In this document: piece by piece, positions 16,948 to 24,934 of the stretch
Position numbering within the stretch: the first letter of the stretch is position 1
Layout of the letters: each line of letters starts with the position of its first letter
Source of the DNA: Actinocatenispora rupis
GTDB taxonomy: Bacteria > Actinomycetota > Actinomycetes > Mycobacteriales > Micromonosporaceae
Assembly: GCF_016861975.1 (NCBI RefSeq)
Contig: NZ_BOMB01000054.1
Span: 1-64,000, forward strand
Length of the DNA stretch: 64,000 bases
Direction: 5' to 3'
Program-made: the position numbers and the translations under genes
The notes under the pieces: model-generated
The model's database searches: none
The model's input: only the letters and a program-made list of their open reading frames with translations
Told to the model about the DNA's origin: nothing

Positions 16948-18363
16948 TCAGCCGCGGTACGTCTCCCACAGCCGCAGCCACACCTCGCTGATCGTCGGGT
17001 ACGCCGGGACCGCGTGCCACAGCCGCGCGACCGGTACCTCGGCGACCACCGCGACGGTGGCCGAGTGCAGCAGTTCGGACACGCCGGCGCCGACGAACGT
17101 GACGCCCAGCAGTACCTCGCGGTCCAGGTCGACGACGGCGCGCGCCCGGCCGCGGTAGTCGTCGGCGTACAGGCTGGCGCCGGCCACGGAACCCAGGTCG
17201 TAGTCGACCGCGCGGACCCGGTGCCCCGCCGCCCGAGCCTCCTCGTACGTGCGCCCGACGGCGGCGACCTCCGGGTCGGTGAACACCACCTGCGGCACCG
17301 CGTACCGGTCGGCGGTGGCGACGCTGCGGCCCCAGTCGGTGGTGTCCAGCGCGCGGCCGGCGGCCCGGTCGGCGATCACCGCCCCGAACACCCGCCCCTG
17401 GTACTTGCCCTGGTGCGTCAGCAGGGCGCGGCCGTTGACGTCGCCCGCCGCGTACAGCCAGCCGCCGGGGACGCCGGTCGCCGCGCCGGTGTCGTCCACC
17501 TCGACGGGGCGGCCCGGCGTCAGCCCCACGGTGTCCAGCCCGATGTCGGCGGTGGCCGGCGTACGCCCGGTCGCGAACAGCACCTCGTCGGCCTCCACCG
17601 TCCCGTCCCCGGTGGTCAGCGTGACCGTGCCGCCGTCGCGGTGGACCTTCGTCACGGAGACGCCGAAACGTACGTCGACGCCGCTGTCGCGCAGGCTGTC
17701 CGCGACCAGGTCGCCGGCGAACGGCTCCAGCTTCGGCAGCAGCCGGGCCCCGCGTACCAGCAGGGTCACCTCGCTGCCCAGGGCGCGCCACGCGGTGGCC
17801 ATCTCGACCGCGACGACGCCGCCGCCCACCACGGCCAGCCGGCCCGGCACCGCTTTGGCGCTGGTCGCCTCGCGGCTGGTCCACACCCGCGCGTCGGCGA
17901 TCCCGGGCAGATCCGGCACCGCGGCCCGGGTACCGGTGCACACGGCGACCGCGTGCCGCGCGGTCAGTACCCGGTGGGTGCCGTCGGCGGCCTCGACCAC
18001 CACGCGGCGCTCGCCGTCGAGCCGACCGTGCCCGCGAACGAGGGTGAGGCCGGCGCTCGCCACCCAGTCGGCCTGACCGTCGTCCTTCCAGTGCGACGCG
18101 AACGCGTCCCGCCGGGCCAGTACGGCCGCGGCGTCGAGCGGACCGGTGACGGCCTCGCGGGCGCCGGCCACCCGGGTCGCCTCGGCCCGCGCCGCCGCCG
18201 GCCGCAGCAGCGCCTTGCTGGGCATGCACGCCCAGTACGAGCACTCGCCGCCGACCAGTTCGGACTCGACGACGGCGACGCTCAGGCCACCGGCGTGCGC
18301 CCGTTCGGCGAGGTTCTCGCCCGTCGGACCCGCCCCCAGTACCACCAGATCGAACTCGTCCAC
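16948..18363 (-). CDS. Class I pyridine nucleotide-disulfide oxidoreductase
   Basis: 471 residues. FAD site LVVLGAGPTGENLAERAHAGG (6-26), the redox-active disulfide GGECSYWACMPSK (C41, C46), NAD(P)-binding GRLAVVGGGVVAVEMATAWRALG (about 170-192), the ATG/D FAD motif VLFATGRTPATADIGLDTVG and GWLYAAGDVNGRALLTHQGKYQG, then a C-terminal dimerisation domain. The last residues lack the HxxHPxxxE motif expected of lipoamide dehydrogenase or glutathione reductase, and there is no second Cys pair as in mercuric reductase. The substrate is therefore unknown. GTG start preceded by GAGGAG. A single gene on the minus strand. Confidence 0.88.
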   Translation of the reverse strand: MDEFDLVVLGAGPTGENLAERAHAGGLSVAVVESELVGGECSYWACMPSKALLRPAAARAEATRVAGAREAVTGPLDAAAVLARRDAFASHWKDDGQADWVASAGLTLVRGHGRLDGERRVVVEAADGTHRVLTARHAVAVCTGTRAAVPDLPGIADARVWTSREATSAKAVPGRLAVVGGGVVAVEMATAWRALGSEVTLLVRGARLLPKLEPFAGDLVADSLRDSGVDVRFGVSVTKVHRDGGTVTLTTGDGTVEADEVLFATGRTPATADIGLDTVGLTPGRPVEVDDTGAATGVPGGWLYAAGDVNGRALLTHQGKYQGRVFGAVIADRAAGRALDTTDWGRSVATADRYAVPQVVFTDPEVAAVGRTYEEARAAGHRVRAVDYDLGSVAGASLYADDYRGRARAVVDLDREVLLGVTFVGAGVSELLHSATVAVVAEVPVARLWHAVPAYPTISEVWLRLWETYRG

Positions 18364-18426
18364 CCGCTTCTCCTCACGCCACCCCGACGCCGCCGGACCC
18401 GACGGCGGTACGGCGTCGAGTGTCGC

Positions 18427-19380
18427 TCACCGGCCGGCGGCCGCGTGGAACCGGTCGGCGAGCGCGCCGATGCGGTCGGCCAGTTCGGGCGGGTCGAGCA
18501 CGGTGAACGGCACGTCCATCAGCGCGACCCAGACGGCGATCTCGTCGAGCCGGTCCGCACCGCACAGCAGTACGCAGTTCCGCGCGTCGACGGGCTCCAC
18601 CGTCGCCACCGTCGGCGGCATGTGCTCGGTCACCACCTCCGCCGGCGCCTGGACCGCCAGCCGCGCCCGGTACCGGTACGGCGCGCTGGAGATCGCCCGG
18701 GAGGTGTACGCGGCGAGGTCGTCGTCGGGCGGGTCGCGCGGGGCGAAGCGCGGCCCGTTCGGGGTGCGCAACCGCAGCCGGTCGACCCGGTACGTCCGCC
18801 AGTCGTGCCGGTCGGTGTCCCAGGCCACCAGGTACCAGCGGCGCCCGGAATGCACCAGCCGGTACGGTTCCGCGGCGCGCCGGCTGTCCCGGCCCCCGTG
18901 CGAGGTGTAGTCGAACCGCAGTACCTCGTGGTCGCGGCAGGCCGCGGCGATCGCGCCGAGCACGTCCGGATCCACCGGTACGGTCGCCGCCGGCAGGGCG
19001 ACGGTCATCGAGCCGAGCGCCTGCACGCGCCGGCGGAGCCGCGCCGGGAGTACCCGTTCGAGCTTGGCGAGGGCACGGACGGAGGTCTCCTCGATGCCGG
19101 CGACCGTACCGCCGGCCGCGGTGCGCAGGCCCACCGCGACGGCGACCGCCTCGTCGTCGTCCAGCAGCAGCGGCGGCAGGTCGGACCCGGCGCCCAGCCG
19201 GTAGCCGGGCGTACCGGGGGTCGCGTGCACCGGGTATCCCAGCTCCCGCAGCCGGTCCACGTCGCGCCGTACGGTCCGGGTGGTGACGCCGAGCCGCTCC
19301 GCCAGCTCCGTACCGGAGCGGTCGCGGTGCGCCTGGAGCAGGGACAGCAGCCGGAGCAGCCGGGCCGAGGTCTCCATCAT
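18427..19380 (-). CDS. WYL-domain (YafY/DeoR-like) transcriptional regulator
   Basis: 317 residues. The N-terminal HTH_11 (RLLRLLSLLQAHRDRSGTELAERLGVTTRTVRRDVDRLRELGYPV, about 5-50) is followed by a WYL ligand-binding domain (about 130-215; YRLVHSGRRWYLVAWDTDRHDWRTYRVDRL) and a WCX-type C-terminal region. ATG 19380 is chosen because CAGAAT ends 7 nt before it (leaderless). Divergent from the epoxide hydrolase, it probably controls that gene through the TAGGAC/GTCCTA repeat between them, as this regulator class often does for hydrolases and DHFR-like genes. Confidence 0.88.
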   Translation of the reverse strand: MMETSARLLRLLSLLQAHRDRSGTELAERLGVTTRTVRRDVDRLRELGYPVHATPGTPGYRLGAGSDLPPLLLDDDEAVAVAVGLRTAAGGTVAGIEETSVRALAKLERVLPARLRRRVQALGSMTVALPAATVPVDPDVLGAIAAACRDHEVLRFDYTSHGGRDSRRAAEPYRLVHSGRRWYLVAWDTDRHDWRTYRVDRLRLRTPNGPRFAPRDPPDDDLAAYTSRAISSAPYRYRARLAVQAPAEVVTEHMPPTVATVEPVDARNCVLLCGADRLDEIAVWVALMDVPFTVLDPPELADRIGALADRFHAAAGR

Positions 19381-19402
19381 GGCGACCATTCTGTCGGCCA
19401 GC

Positions 19403-19421
19403 TAGGACTTGGGTTGTCCTA
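19403..19421. promoter_or_regulatory. Candidate WYL-regulator operator
   Basis: TAGGAC-TTGGGTT-GTCCTA is a perfect 6-bp inverted repeat with a 7-bp spacer. It overlaps the -35 region of the epoxide hydrolase promoter (-10 TAGCGT at 19431-19436, start 19444) and lies 22 bp upstream of the regulator's start. Confidence 0.6.
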
Positions 19422-19443
19422 ACCGGCTTCTAGCGTGGTGGGC

Positions 19444-20580
19444 ATGGCTGAGATCAACCCGTTCCGCATCGACGTTCCGCAGGCCGACCTCGACGACCTG
19501 CACGACCGGCTGGCGCGTACCCGGTGGCCCGACGAACTGCCCGGCGTCGGCTGGTCGTACGGCGTGCCGACCTCGTACGCCCGGCGGTTGGCGGAACACT
19601 GGCGCACCCGGTACGACTGGCGCGCGCACGAGGCGGCGCTCAACGCGTTCCCGCAGTTCACCACGGAGATCGACGGGCAGAACATCCACTTCCTGCACGT
19701 CCGTTCGGCCGAGCCGGGTGCGCTGCCGCTGATCGTCACGCACGGCTGGCCCGGCTCGGTCGCCGAGTTCACGAAGGTCGTCGGGCCGCTGACCGACCCG
19801 GTGGCGTACGGCGGGTCGGCGGCGGACGCGTTCGACGTGGTGGTGCCGTCGATCCCCGGGTTCGGTTTCTCCGGGCCGACCACCGAACCCGGCTGGGACC
19901 TGGACCGGGTCGCGCGGGCGTGGGCCGAGCTGATGTCCCGGCTCGGCTACGAGCGCTACGGCGCGCAGGGCGGGGACAGCGGCGCCGTCATCTCCCCGGC
20001 GCTCGGCCGCGTCGCCCCCGACCGCGTGGCGGGCGTGCACGTCAACGGCGGGCTCGGGTTTCCCAGCGGCGACCCGGCCGAGTTCGCCGGCCTCACCCCG
20101 GCGGAACTGGCCCGGCTCGGGCAGTACCAGGACCAGGACCGCGCCGGGTACGCGATGATCCAGTCGACCCGGCCGCAGACGTTGGCGTACGGGCTGCACG
20201 ACTCGCCGGCCGCGCAGCTCGCGTGGATCGCCGAGAAGTTCCGGGAGTGGACCGACCCGGCGCGCGAGCTGCCCGAGGACGCCGTCGACCTCGACCAGCT
20301 GCTCACCGACGTCAGCATCTACTGGTTCACCGGTACCGCCGCGTCGTCGTCCCGGCTGTACAAGGAGACGCAGCGGGCGTGGGGCGCGCCGGTGGAGTAC
20401 TCGGGGGTGCCGCACGGGGTGGCGGTGTTCCCCGGTGACCCCGGCGTACGGCGGATCGCCGAGCGGGAGCACAAGGTCGTGCACTGGTCGGAGTACGACC
20501 GGGGCGGGCACTTCGCGGCGATGGAGGCGCCGGACCTCTTCGTCGAGGACGTGCGCGCCTTCTTCCGCCTCGTCCGGTGA
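19444..20580 (+). CDS. Epoxide hydrolase (EHN plus alpha/beta-hydrolase fold)
   Basis: 378 residues. The N-terminal EHN domain (NPFRIDVPQADLDDLHDRLARTRWPDELPGVGWSYG, about 3-110) precedes the hydrolase core. HGWPGS (about 100-105) forms the oxyanion-hole loop, GGDSGA (about 177-182) carries the nucleophilic Asp, Tyr residues sit in the cap region, and HFAAMEAPDLFVEDV (about 357-371) contributes the catalytic His. It hydrolyses epoxides to diols; the substrate is unknown. ATG 19444 follows TAGCGT by 7 nt (leaderless); the upstream in-frame GTG is less likely. Controlled presumably by the divergent WYL regulator. Confidence 0.9.
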   Translation: MAEINPFRIDVPQADLDDLHDRLARTRWPDELPGVGWSYGVPTSYARRLAEHWRTRYDWRAHEAALNAFPQFTTEIDGQNIHFLHVRSAEPGALPLIVTHGWPGSVAEFTKVVGPLTDPVAYGGSAADAFDVVVPSIPGFGFSGPTTEPGWDLDRVARAWAELMSRLGYERYGAQGGDSGAVISPALGRVAPDRVAGVHVNGGLGFPSGDPAEFAGLTPAELARLGQYQDQDRAGYAMIQSTRPQTLAYGLHDSPAAQLAWIAEKFREWTDPARELPEDAVDLDQLLTDVSIYWFTGTAASSSRLYKETQRAWGAPVEYSGVPHGVAVFPGDPGVRRIAEREHKVVHWSEYDRGGHFAAMEAPDLFVEDVRAFFRLVR

Positions 20581-20604
20581 CGCGCCGCCCGCCGCCGGCC
20601 CGGT

Positions 20605-20621
20605 CCGTCCACTGTGGACGG
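20605..20621. terminator. Palindromic hairpin at a convergent gene junction
   Basis: CCGTCCA-CTG-TGGACGG: a 7-bp stem with a 3-nt loop lying between the stops of the epoxide hydrolase (+) and the DHFR-like gene (-). The core GTCCACTGTGGAC and the trailing GGTTCGG recur at 59623, also at a convergent junction, suggesting a bidirectional terminator-like element. Confidence 0.5.
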
Positions 20622-20627
20622 TTCGGG

Positions 20628-21176
20628 TCAGTGGTGGTCGTGCGGCCGGTACACGTGCAGCATCGTGCCCGACGGGTACGTGGTCGCGGCGGCCAGGTCG
20701 AGGTGCAGCGCGCCCGGCAGGCCCCGGAAGACCGGCTCGCCACCGCCGTACGCGACCGGCTGCACGACCAGCGCGTACTCGTCGATCAGGTGGGCGCGGG
20801 AGAGCGCCTGCGCGAACCCGGCGCCGCCCCAGGCGATGATCTCCCCGCCCGGCTGCCGCTTCAGCGCCCCGATCTCCGCGGTCAGTTCGCCGCGCGCGAT
20901 GCTCGACTCCGGCCAGGTCGCCTCGCGCAGCGTCCGGGAGAACACGACCTTGCGGATGTCGTTCATCGGCGCCGCGTACTCGTCGGTCGACGTCGGCCAG
21001 AACGACGCCATCTCCAGGTACGTGACGCGACCCATCACGTGCGTACCGGCGCGGCGGATCCGGTCGAGTTTCCACCGTTTCAGCTCGGCCGGCTCGGGCA
21101 GCCCACCGGCGTGCCCGGCCGGCGAGACGACGTACCCGTCGACGGACGCGGTCATGATCAACACCACGGTACGCAT
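20628..21176 (-). CDS. Dihydrofolate reductase-like (RibD_C) family protein
   Basis: 182 residues: MRTVVLIMTASVDGYVVSPAGHAGGLPEPAELKRWKLDRIRRAGTHVMGRVTYLEMASFW, then KVVFSRTLREATWPES, GGEIIAWGGAGFAQAL and LVVQPVAYGGGEPVF. This is the RibD C-terminal/DHFR-like fold, an NADPH-dependent reductase family of undefined substrate; it is not FolA. ATG 21176 has GGAGGAG upstream. The gene converges on the epoxide hydrolase. Confidence 0.88.
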   Translation of the reverse strand: MRTVVLIMTASVDGYVVSPAGHAGGLPEPAELKRWKLDRIRRAGTHVMGRVTYLEMASFWPTSTDEYAAPMNDIRKVVFSRTLREATWPESSIARGELTAEIGALKRQPGGEIIAWGGAGFAQALSRAHLIDEYALVVQPVAYGGGEPVFRGLPGALHLDLAAATTYPSGTMLHVYRPHDHH

Positions 21177-21251
21177 GTCCGGCTCCTCCCGGCCGCGGTC
21201 ACCCGAGATCCTTCCCGGTAGACGGCGCGGACCGGCCCGACTCATCGCCGG

Positions 21252-21734
21252 TCAGACGCTGATCCGGCCGGGCTGCGGTACCGGCGTCTCCACCACGTAC
21301 GTCCAGCGCTCGTGCCGGGTGGCGCCGGCACAGGTGAGCCGGACCGCGAGCAGCTCGGGCCGACCGGTACGCGGCAGGTCGATGCGCCAGACGGCCGAGT
21401 CGCCGACCGCCAGGTCGGTCCAGGTGGCCGTCGCGGTCGGGTACGGCCCGTACCCCTGGCCGCCGGCGAACTGCACGCCCTTGGTCCGGATCTCGGCCGT
21501 CAGCGCCGACAGCGGCGACGGCTCGTCCAGCCGCAGCGTCAGCTTGTACCACGCGCCGCCGTTCACCGACTCGATCACCGCCGTGAACCGTGGCCGCCGG
21601 TCGTGGGTGAACTGCCTGGTCGCGGTCACCGCCTGGCGCCGCGTGTACCAGCCGGACCCGGCCGCGACGACGACCGCGCCGGCCGCCGCGTACGTGCCCG
21701 CGCCGAGGTGCGTGACCCATGCCCACAACGTCAT
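21252..21734 (-). CDS. Membrane-anchored protein of unknown function
   Basis: 160 residues with one N-terminal transmembrane helix (about 10-30, GAGTYAAAGAVVVAAGSGWY) followed by a roughly 125-residue beta-rich domain (RPRFTAVIESVNGGAWYKLTLRLDEPSPLSALTAEIRTKGVQF ... WRIDLPRTGRPELLAVRLTC) ending in PGRISV. The topology suggests a single-pass anchor with an Ig-like or similar beta domain; orientation is not certain. The -10-like TACGGT ends 6 nt before ATG 21734 (leaderless). No family recognised. Confidence 0.65.
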   Translation of the reverse strand: MTLWAWVTHLGAGTYAAAGAVVVAAGSGWYTRRQAVTATRQFTHDRRPRFTAVIESVNGGAWYKLTLRLDEPSPLSALTAEIRTKGVQFAGGQGYGPYPTATATWTDLAVGDSAVWRIDLPRTGRPELLAVRLTCAGATRHERWTYVVETPVPQPGRISV

Positions 21735-21868
21735 GACCCGACCGTAAGGTGCCGGTCGCGTCCCGTCTCCGGCTGTTTGGCCGATCCCGGTTGGACCGTA
21801 CCGGCACGATCCGGCTCGTCCGTCCCGACATCGACCCGTGCCGATCCGTCGCGCGACCGGCGGTGTGC

Positions 21869-22867
21869 TCAGGCGGACGCCTCGCTGTCCAGCGAGGACA
21901 TCAGCGCCTCCGGGTACCGGCTGCCGGCCACCGCGTCCGCCGGTACGGCCCGGTCGACGTCGGCGAGGTCGTCCGCGGTGAGCGTGACGGCGAGCGCGTC
22001 GACGGCCGGTTGCAACCGCGCGACGGTACGCATGCCGACCAGCGGCACGATGTCGCTGCCCTGCGCCGCCACCCAGGCGATCGCCAGCTGCGGGACGGTG
22101 AGCCCGTGCCGGGCCGCGATCGGTTCGAGGCGGGCGACGAGGTCGAGGTTGCGCCGGAGGTTCTCGCCCTGGAAGCGCGGCCAGGCGGCGTGCGTGGCGT
22201 CCGCGGTCCCGCCGTTGCCGCTCGCGCCGATCAGCCCGCGGGACAGCACCCCGTACGCGGTGATGCCGATGCCGAGTTCGCGGCAGGTGTCGAGGATGCC
22301 GTTCTCGATGCCGCGGGTGAGCACCGAGTACTCGATCTGCAGGTCGCTGATCGGGTGCACGGCCGCGGCCCGGCGGATCGTCTCGGAGCCGACCTCGGAC
22401 AGCCCGATGTGGCGTACGTAGCCGCGCTCGACCTGCTCGGCGATCGCGCCGACGGTGTCCTCGATCGGAACGTCCGGGTCGAGCCGCCCCGGGCGGTAGA
22501 TGTCGACGTGGTCGGTGCCGAGCCGGTTCAGGGAGTACGCGAGGAAGTTGCCGACCGCGGCCGGGCGCGCGTCGAAGCCGACGAACCGGCCCGCCGGATC
22601 CCGCATCCCACCGAACTTCACGCTCAGCACGTACTCGTCGCGGCGGCGGTCCCGCAGGGCGCGGCCGAGCAGCATCTCGTTGTGGCCGTTGCCGTAGAAG
22701 TCGCCGGTGTCGAGCAGCGTGACGCCGGCGTCGAGCGCCGCGTGGATGGTCCGGACGCTGTCGTCCTCGTCGGCACGCCCGTACGCGCCGGACATGCCCA
22801 TGCAGCCGAGGCCGAGGGCGCCCACGGTCGGGCCGGTACTGCCGAGTGTCGTCGTGGTGATCGTCAT
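21869..22867 (-). CDS. Aldo/keto reductase
   Basis: 332 residues with the AKR (beta/alpha)8 barrel. Early motif LGCMGMSGAYGRADEDDSVRTIHAALDAGVTLLDTGDFYGNGHNEMLLGRAL has the catalytic Asp and Tyr, SVKFGG the Lys; HVDIYRPGRLD replaces the common H-x-D-L-Y-Q loop. The C-terminal NADPH-binding part is GMRTVARLQPAVDAL. It reduces aldehydes or ketones; the substrate is unknown. Divergent from an XRE/MmyB-type regulator with a 21-bp palindrome between the starts. Confidence 0.9.
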   Translation of the reverse strand: MTITTTTLGSTGPTVGALGLGCMGMSGAYGRADEDDSVRTIHAALDAGVTLLDTGDFYGNGHNEMLLGRALRDRRRDEYVLSVKFGGMRDPAGRFVGFDARPAAVGNFLAYSLNRLGTDHVDIYRPGRLDPDVPIEDTVGAIAEQVERGYVRHIGLSEVGSETIRRAAAVHPISDLQIEYSVLTRGIENGILDTCRELGIGITAYGVLSRGLIGASGNGGTADATHAAWPRFQGENLRRNLDLVARLEPIAARHGLTVPQLAIAWVAAQGSDIVPLVGMRTVARLQPAVDALAVTLTADDLADVDRAVPADAVAGSRYPEALMSSLDSEASA

Positions 22868-22915
22868 GCGTCCACCATGGCGCGTCCGGGGACCGGCCGA
22901 CAGGCATACCCGCTC

Positions 22916-22936
22916 CCAGGGACCGGCGGTCCCTGG
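22916..22936. promoter_or_regulatory. Candidate operator: 10-bp-arm palindrome
   Basis: CCAGGGACCG and CGGTCCCTGG flank a single central G, a perfect inverted repeat midway in the 101-bp gap between the divergent aldo/keto reductase and XRE regulator genes. It is a good candidate site for the regulator. Confidence 0.7.
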
Positions 22937-22968
22937 ATGCGTGCGGCGCCGCGGGGCACGGTGGGGAC

Positions 22969-23814
22969 ATGGACCGTGCCGCACTCGCCGACCTGCTGCG
23001 TACCCGCCGGGAACGGCTCGCGCCCGCCGACGTCGGCCTCCCGTCCGGCACCCGCCGCCGTACGCCGGGGCTGCGCCGGGACGAGGTCGCGGCGCTCGCG
23101 TCGATCTCCACCGACTACTACACCCGGCTCGAACAGCGCCGCGGCCCGCACCCGTCCACCGCCGTACTCGCCGCGCTGGCGCGGGCCCTGCGCCTCACCG
23201 ACGACGAGCGCGACCACCTGTTCCACCTGACCGGGCAGCCCGCGCCGGAACGGCACAGTACGGGTGCGCACGTCAGCCCCGGCCTGCTGTACCTGCTGGA
23301 CCGGTTGGTGGACACGCCCGCGCTGGTGGTCGACGACCTGTGCGGCGTCCTGGTGCAGAACCGGATGTCGACGCTGGTGTCCGGCGACCTGACCGGGCTG
23401 ACCGGCCGCGCCCGCAACGCGGTGTGGCGCTGGTTCACCGACCCGGCGGCGCGCGAGCGCGTACCGGAGGAGGACTGGGCGGTGCACTCCCGGACGCACG
23501 CCGCGGACCTGCGTGCGGCGGCCGGGCGCCGCGCCGGTGACCCGGACGTCGAGGCGATGGTGGCCGACCTGATCGCCGCGAGCCCGGAGTTCGCCGCCGT
23601 GTGGGCGGAGCACGAGGTCGCCGTGCGGCACGCGGACACCAAGCGCATCGTGCACCCCGAGGTCGGCCTGCTGGACCTGCTGTGCGAGCGCCTCACCCGG
23701 GACGTCGACGGTACGACGCTCGTCCTGCTGCATCCGCGTCCGGGCACCGACTGCCGCGACAAGCTCGACCTCCTCGCGGTGGTCGGCAGCCAGGACCTGC
23801 GCCCCGCCGACTGA
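22969..23814 (+). CDS. XRE family regulator with MmyB-like ligand domain
   Basis: 281 residues. The N-terminal helix-turn-helix (LADLLRTRRERLAPADVGLPSGTRRRTPGLRRDEVAALASISTDYYTRLEQRRGPHPSTAVLAALARALRLTDDERDHLFHLTG, about 6-90) is the characteristic block of actinobacterial MmyB-type regulators. The C-terminal PAS-like domain (LVVDDLCGVLVQNRMSTLVSGD ... ) is expected to bind a fatty acid or other hydrophobic ligand. This family is typically divergent from a short-chain dehydrogenase or aldo/keto reductase, as here. The last residues of the family (HPRPGTDCRDKLDLLAVVG) are intact. Confidence 0.92.
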   Translation: MDRAALADLLRTRRERLAPADVGLPSGTRRRTPGLRRDEVAALASISTDYYTRLEQRRGPHPSTAVLAALARALRLTDDERDHLFHLTGQPAPERHSTGAHVSPGLLYLLDRLVDTPALVVDDLCGVLVQNRMSTLVSGDLTGLTGRARNAVWRWFTDPAARERVPEEDWAVHSRTHAADLRAAAGRRAGDPDVEAMVADLIAASPEFAAVWAEHEVAVRHADTKRIVHPEVGLLDLLCERLTRDVDGTTLVLLHPRPGTDCRDKLDLLAVVGSQDLRPAD

Positions 23815-23853
23815 CGGTTCCCTTGCCCGCACGAGACACCGGATACTGGGCCG

Positions 23854-24798
23854 ATGCCGATCGACGCGGAACCGTACGACGTTGCGTTCGCCAGCGGGGA
23901 GGTCACGCTGGCCGGCGCGCTGGCGGTACCGGAGGGGGACGGGCCGCGTCCCGGGGTGGTGCTGGTCGGTGGGTCCGGGCCGTCCGATCGGCACAACGAC
24001 ACCTTCTTTCCGCCGATCCGCCGGCATCTCGTCGACTCGGGTGTCGCGGTGCTGTCGTACGACAAGCGCGGGGTGGGTGCGTCGTCCGGTGACTGGCTCG
24101 CGTCGACGATGGACGACCTTGCGGCCGACGCGGACGCGGCTCTGCGCTTCCTGCGTACGCGGCCGGGTGTGCGGTCCGATGCGGTGGGGCTGTTCGGGCA
24201 CAGCGAAGGCGGGTGGGTGGTGCTGCGGGCGGCGGCCGGTCGGGATGACGTCGCCTGGGTGGTCACCAACAGCGGCCCCGGTACGACGCCGGCCGTTCAG
24301 GACCGCCATGCCCTGCTCACCGCGGTACGCCGGGACGGCTCGGCGACGCGGGCCGAGGTCGACGCCGCCGCGGAGACGTACGACAGGGTGATGGCGGTGG
24401 GACGTCGCGGTGGGAGTTTCGCCGAGGCGTGCGCGGTGGTCGAGGCGGCCGAGGTGCCGGCGGCGTTCACGGACTTCTGGGCGGACGTGGACGAGCGGCT
24501 GTGGAGGTTCCGGGCGCGGAAGCAGGACCACGATCCGATCCCGGACGTCTGCCGGCTGCGGTGCCCGCACCTCGCCGTGTTCGGCGCCGCGGACGAGCTG
24601 GTTCCCGTCGCCGACAGTCTCGCCTTGTTCGGCCGGGCGGCGTGCCGGCCGGGCCGGGACCGCCGCGCGTCGCTGACCGTCGAGGTGTTCCCGGGCGCCG
24701 ACCACCGGCTCGGGACGGCCGCCGGCCTGGCGCCCGGGTACCTGGACGCGCTGGCCCGATGGATCGGCGCGCGCACCGGGAGCCGTACGAGCGCGTGA
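23854..24798 (+). CDS. Alpha/beta hydrolase (prolyl oligopeptidase/DLH-like)
   Basis: 314 residues. The core shows GVVLVGGSGPSDRHNDTFFPP (oxyanion region), SYDKRGVGASSGDW, the nucleophile elbow GLFGHSEGGWVV (Ser near 116), the acid strand LAVFGAADELVPVADS and the catalytic His in FPGADHRLG. No signal peptide is seen, so it is cytoplasmic. The substrate is unknown. GATACT ends 6 nt before ATG 23854, so the mRNA is probably leaderless. A separate promoter from the upstream XRE gene is therefore likely despite the 39-bp gap. Confidence 0.86.
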   Translation: MPIDAEPYDVAFASGEVTLAGALAVPEGDGPRPGVVLVGGSGPSDRHNDTFFPPIRRHLVDSGVAVLSYDKRGVGASSGDWLASTMDDLAADADAALRFLRTRPGVRSDAVGLFGHSEGGWVVLRAAAGRDDVAWVVTNSGPGTTPAVQDRHALLTAVRRDGSATRAEVDAAAETYDRVMAVGRRGGSFAEACAVVEAAEVPAAFTDFWADVDERLWRFRARKQDHDPIPDVCRLRCPHLAVFGAADELVPVADSLALFGRAACRPGRDRRASLTVEVFPGADHRLGTAAGLAPGYLDALARWIGARTGSRTSA

Positions 24799-24824
24799 CG
24801 GCTCGGTCAGGCCAGGGGAGCGTG

Positions 24825-24914
24825 GTGACGCCTCAGATCCAGGACGCGTCGCTGGCCGAGCCGACTACGGCGTACGACGAGCTGGTGGCGCGGGCGGCGG
24901 ACCTCGACCCGGCA
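24825..24914 (+). pseudogene. Possible truncated 5' gene fragment
   Basis: From GTG 24825, with GGGGAG a few bases upstream, about 30 codons look genuinely coding: MTPQIQDASLAEPTTAYDELVARAADLDPA. The coding pattern stops exactly at the GTCCACTGTGGAC palindrome; beyond it the frame is the antisense shadow of the GNAT gene. I do not recognise the parent gene. It may be the stump of a gene cut by a deletion. Confidence 0.35.
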
Positions 24915-24927
24915 GTCCACTGTGGAC
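24915..24927. repeat. GTCCACTGTGGAC palindrome
   Basis: A perfect 6-bp inverted repeat around one base, between the converging hydrolase and GNAT genes. It is identical to sites at 20607-20619, 50462-50474 and 59623-59635. It may act as a terminator-like hairpin or mark a rearrangement junction. Confidence 0.55.
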
Positions 24928-24934
24928 ACCGCGG

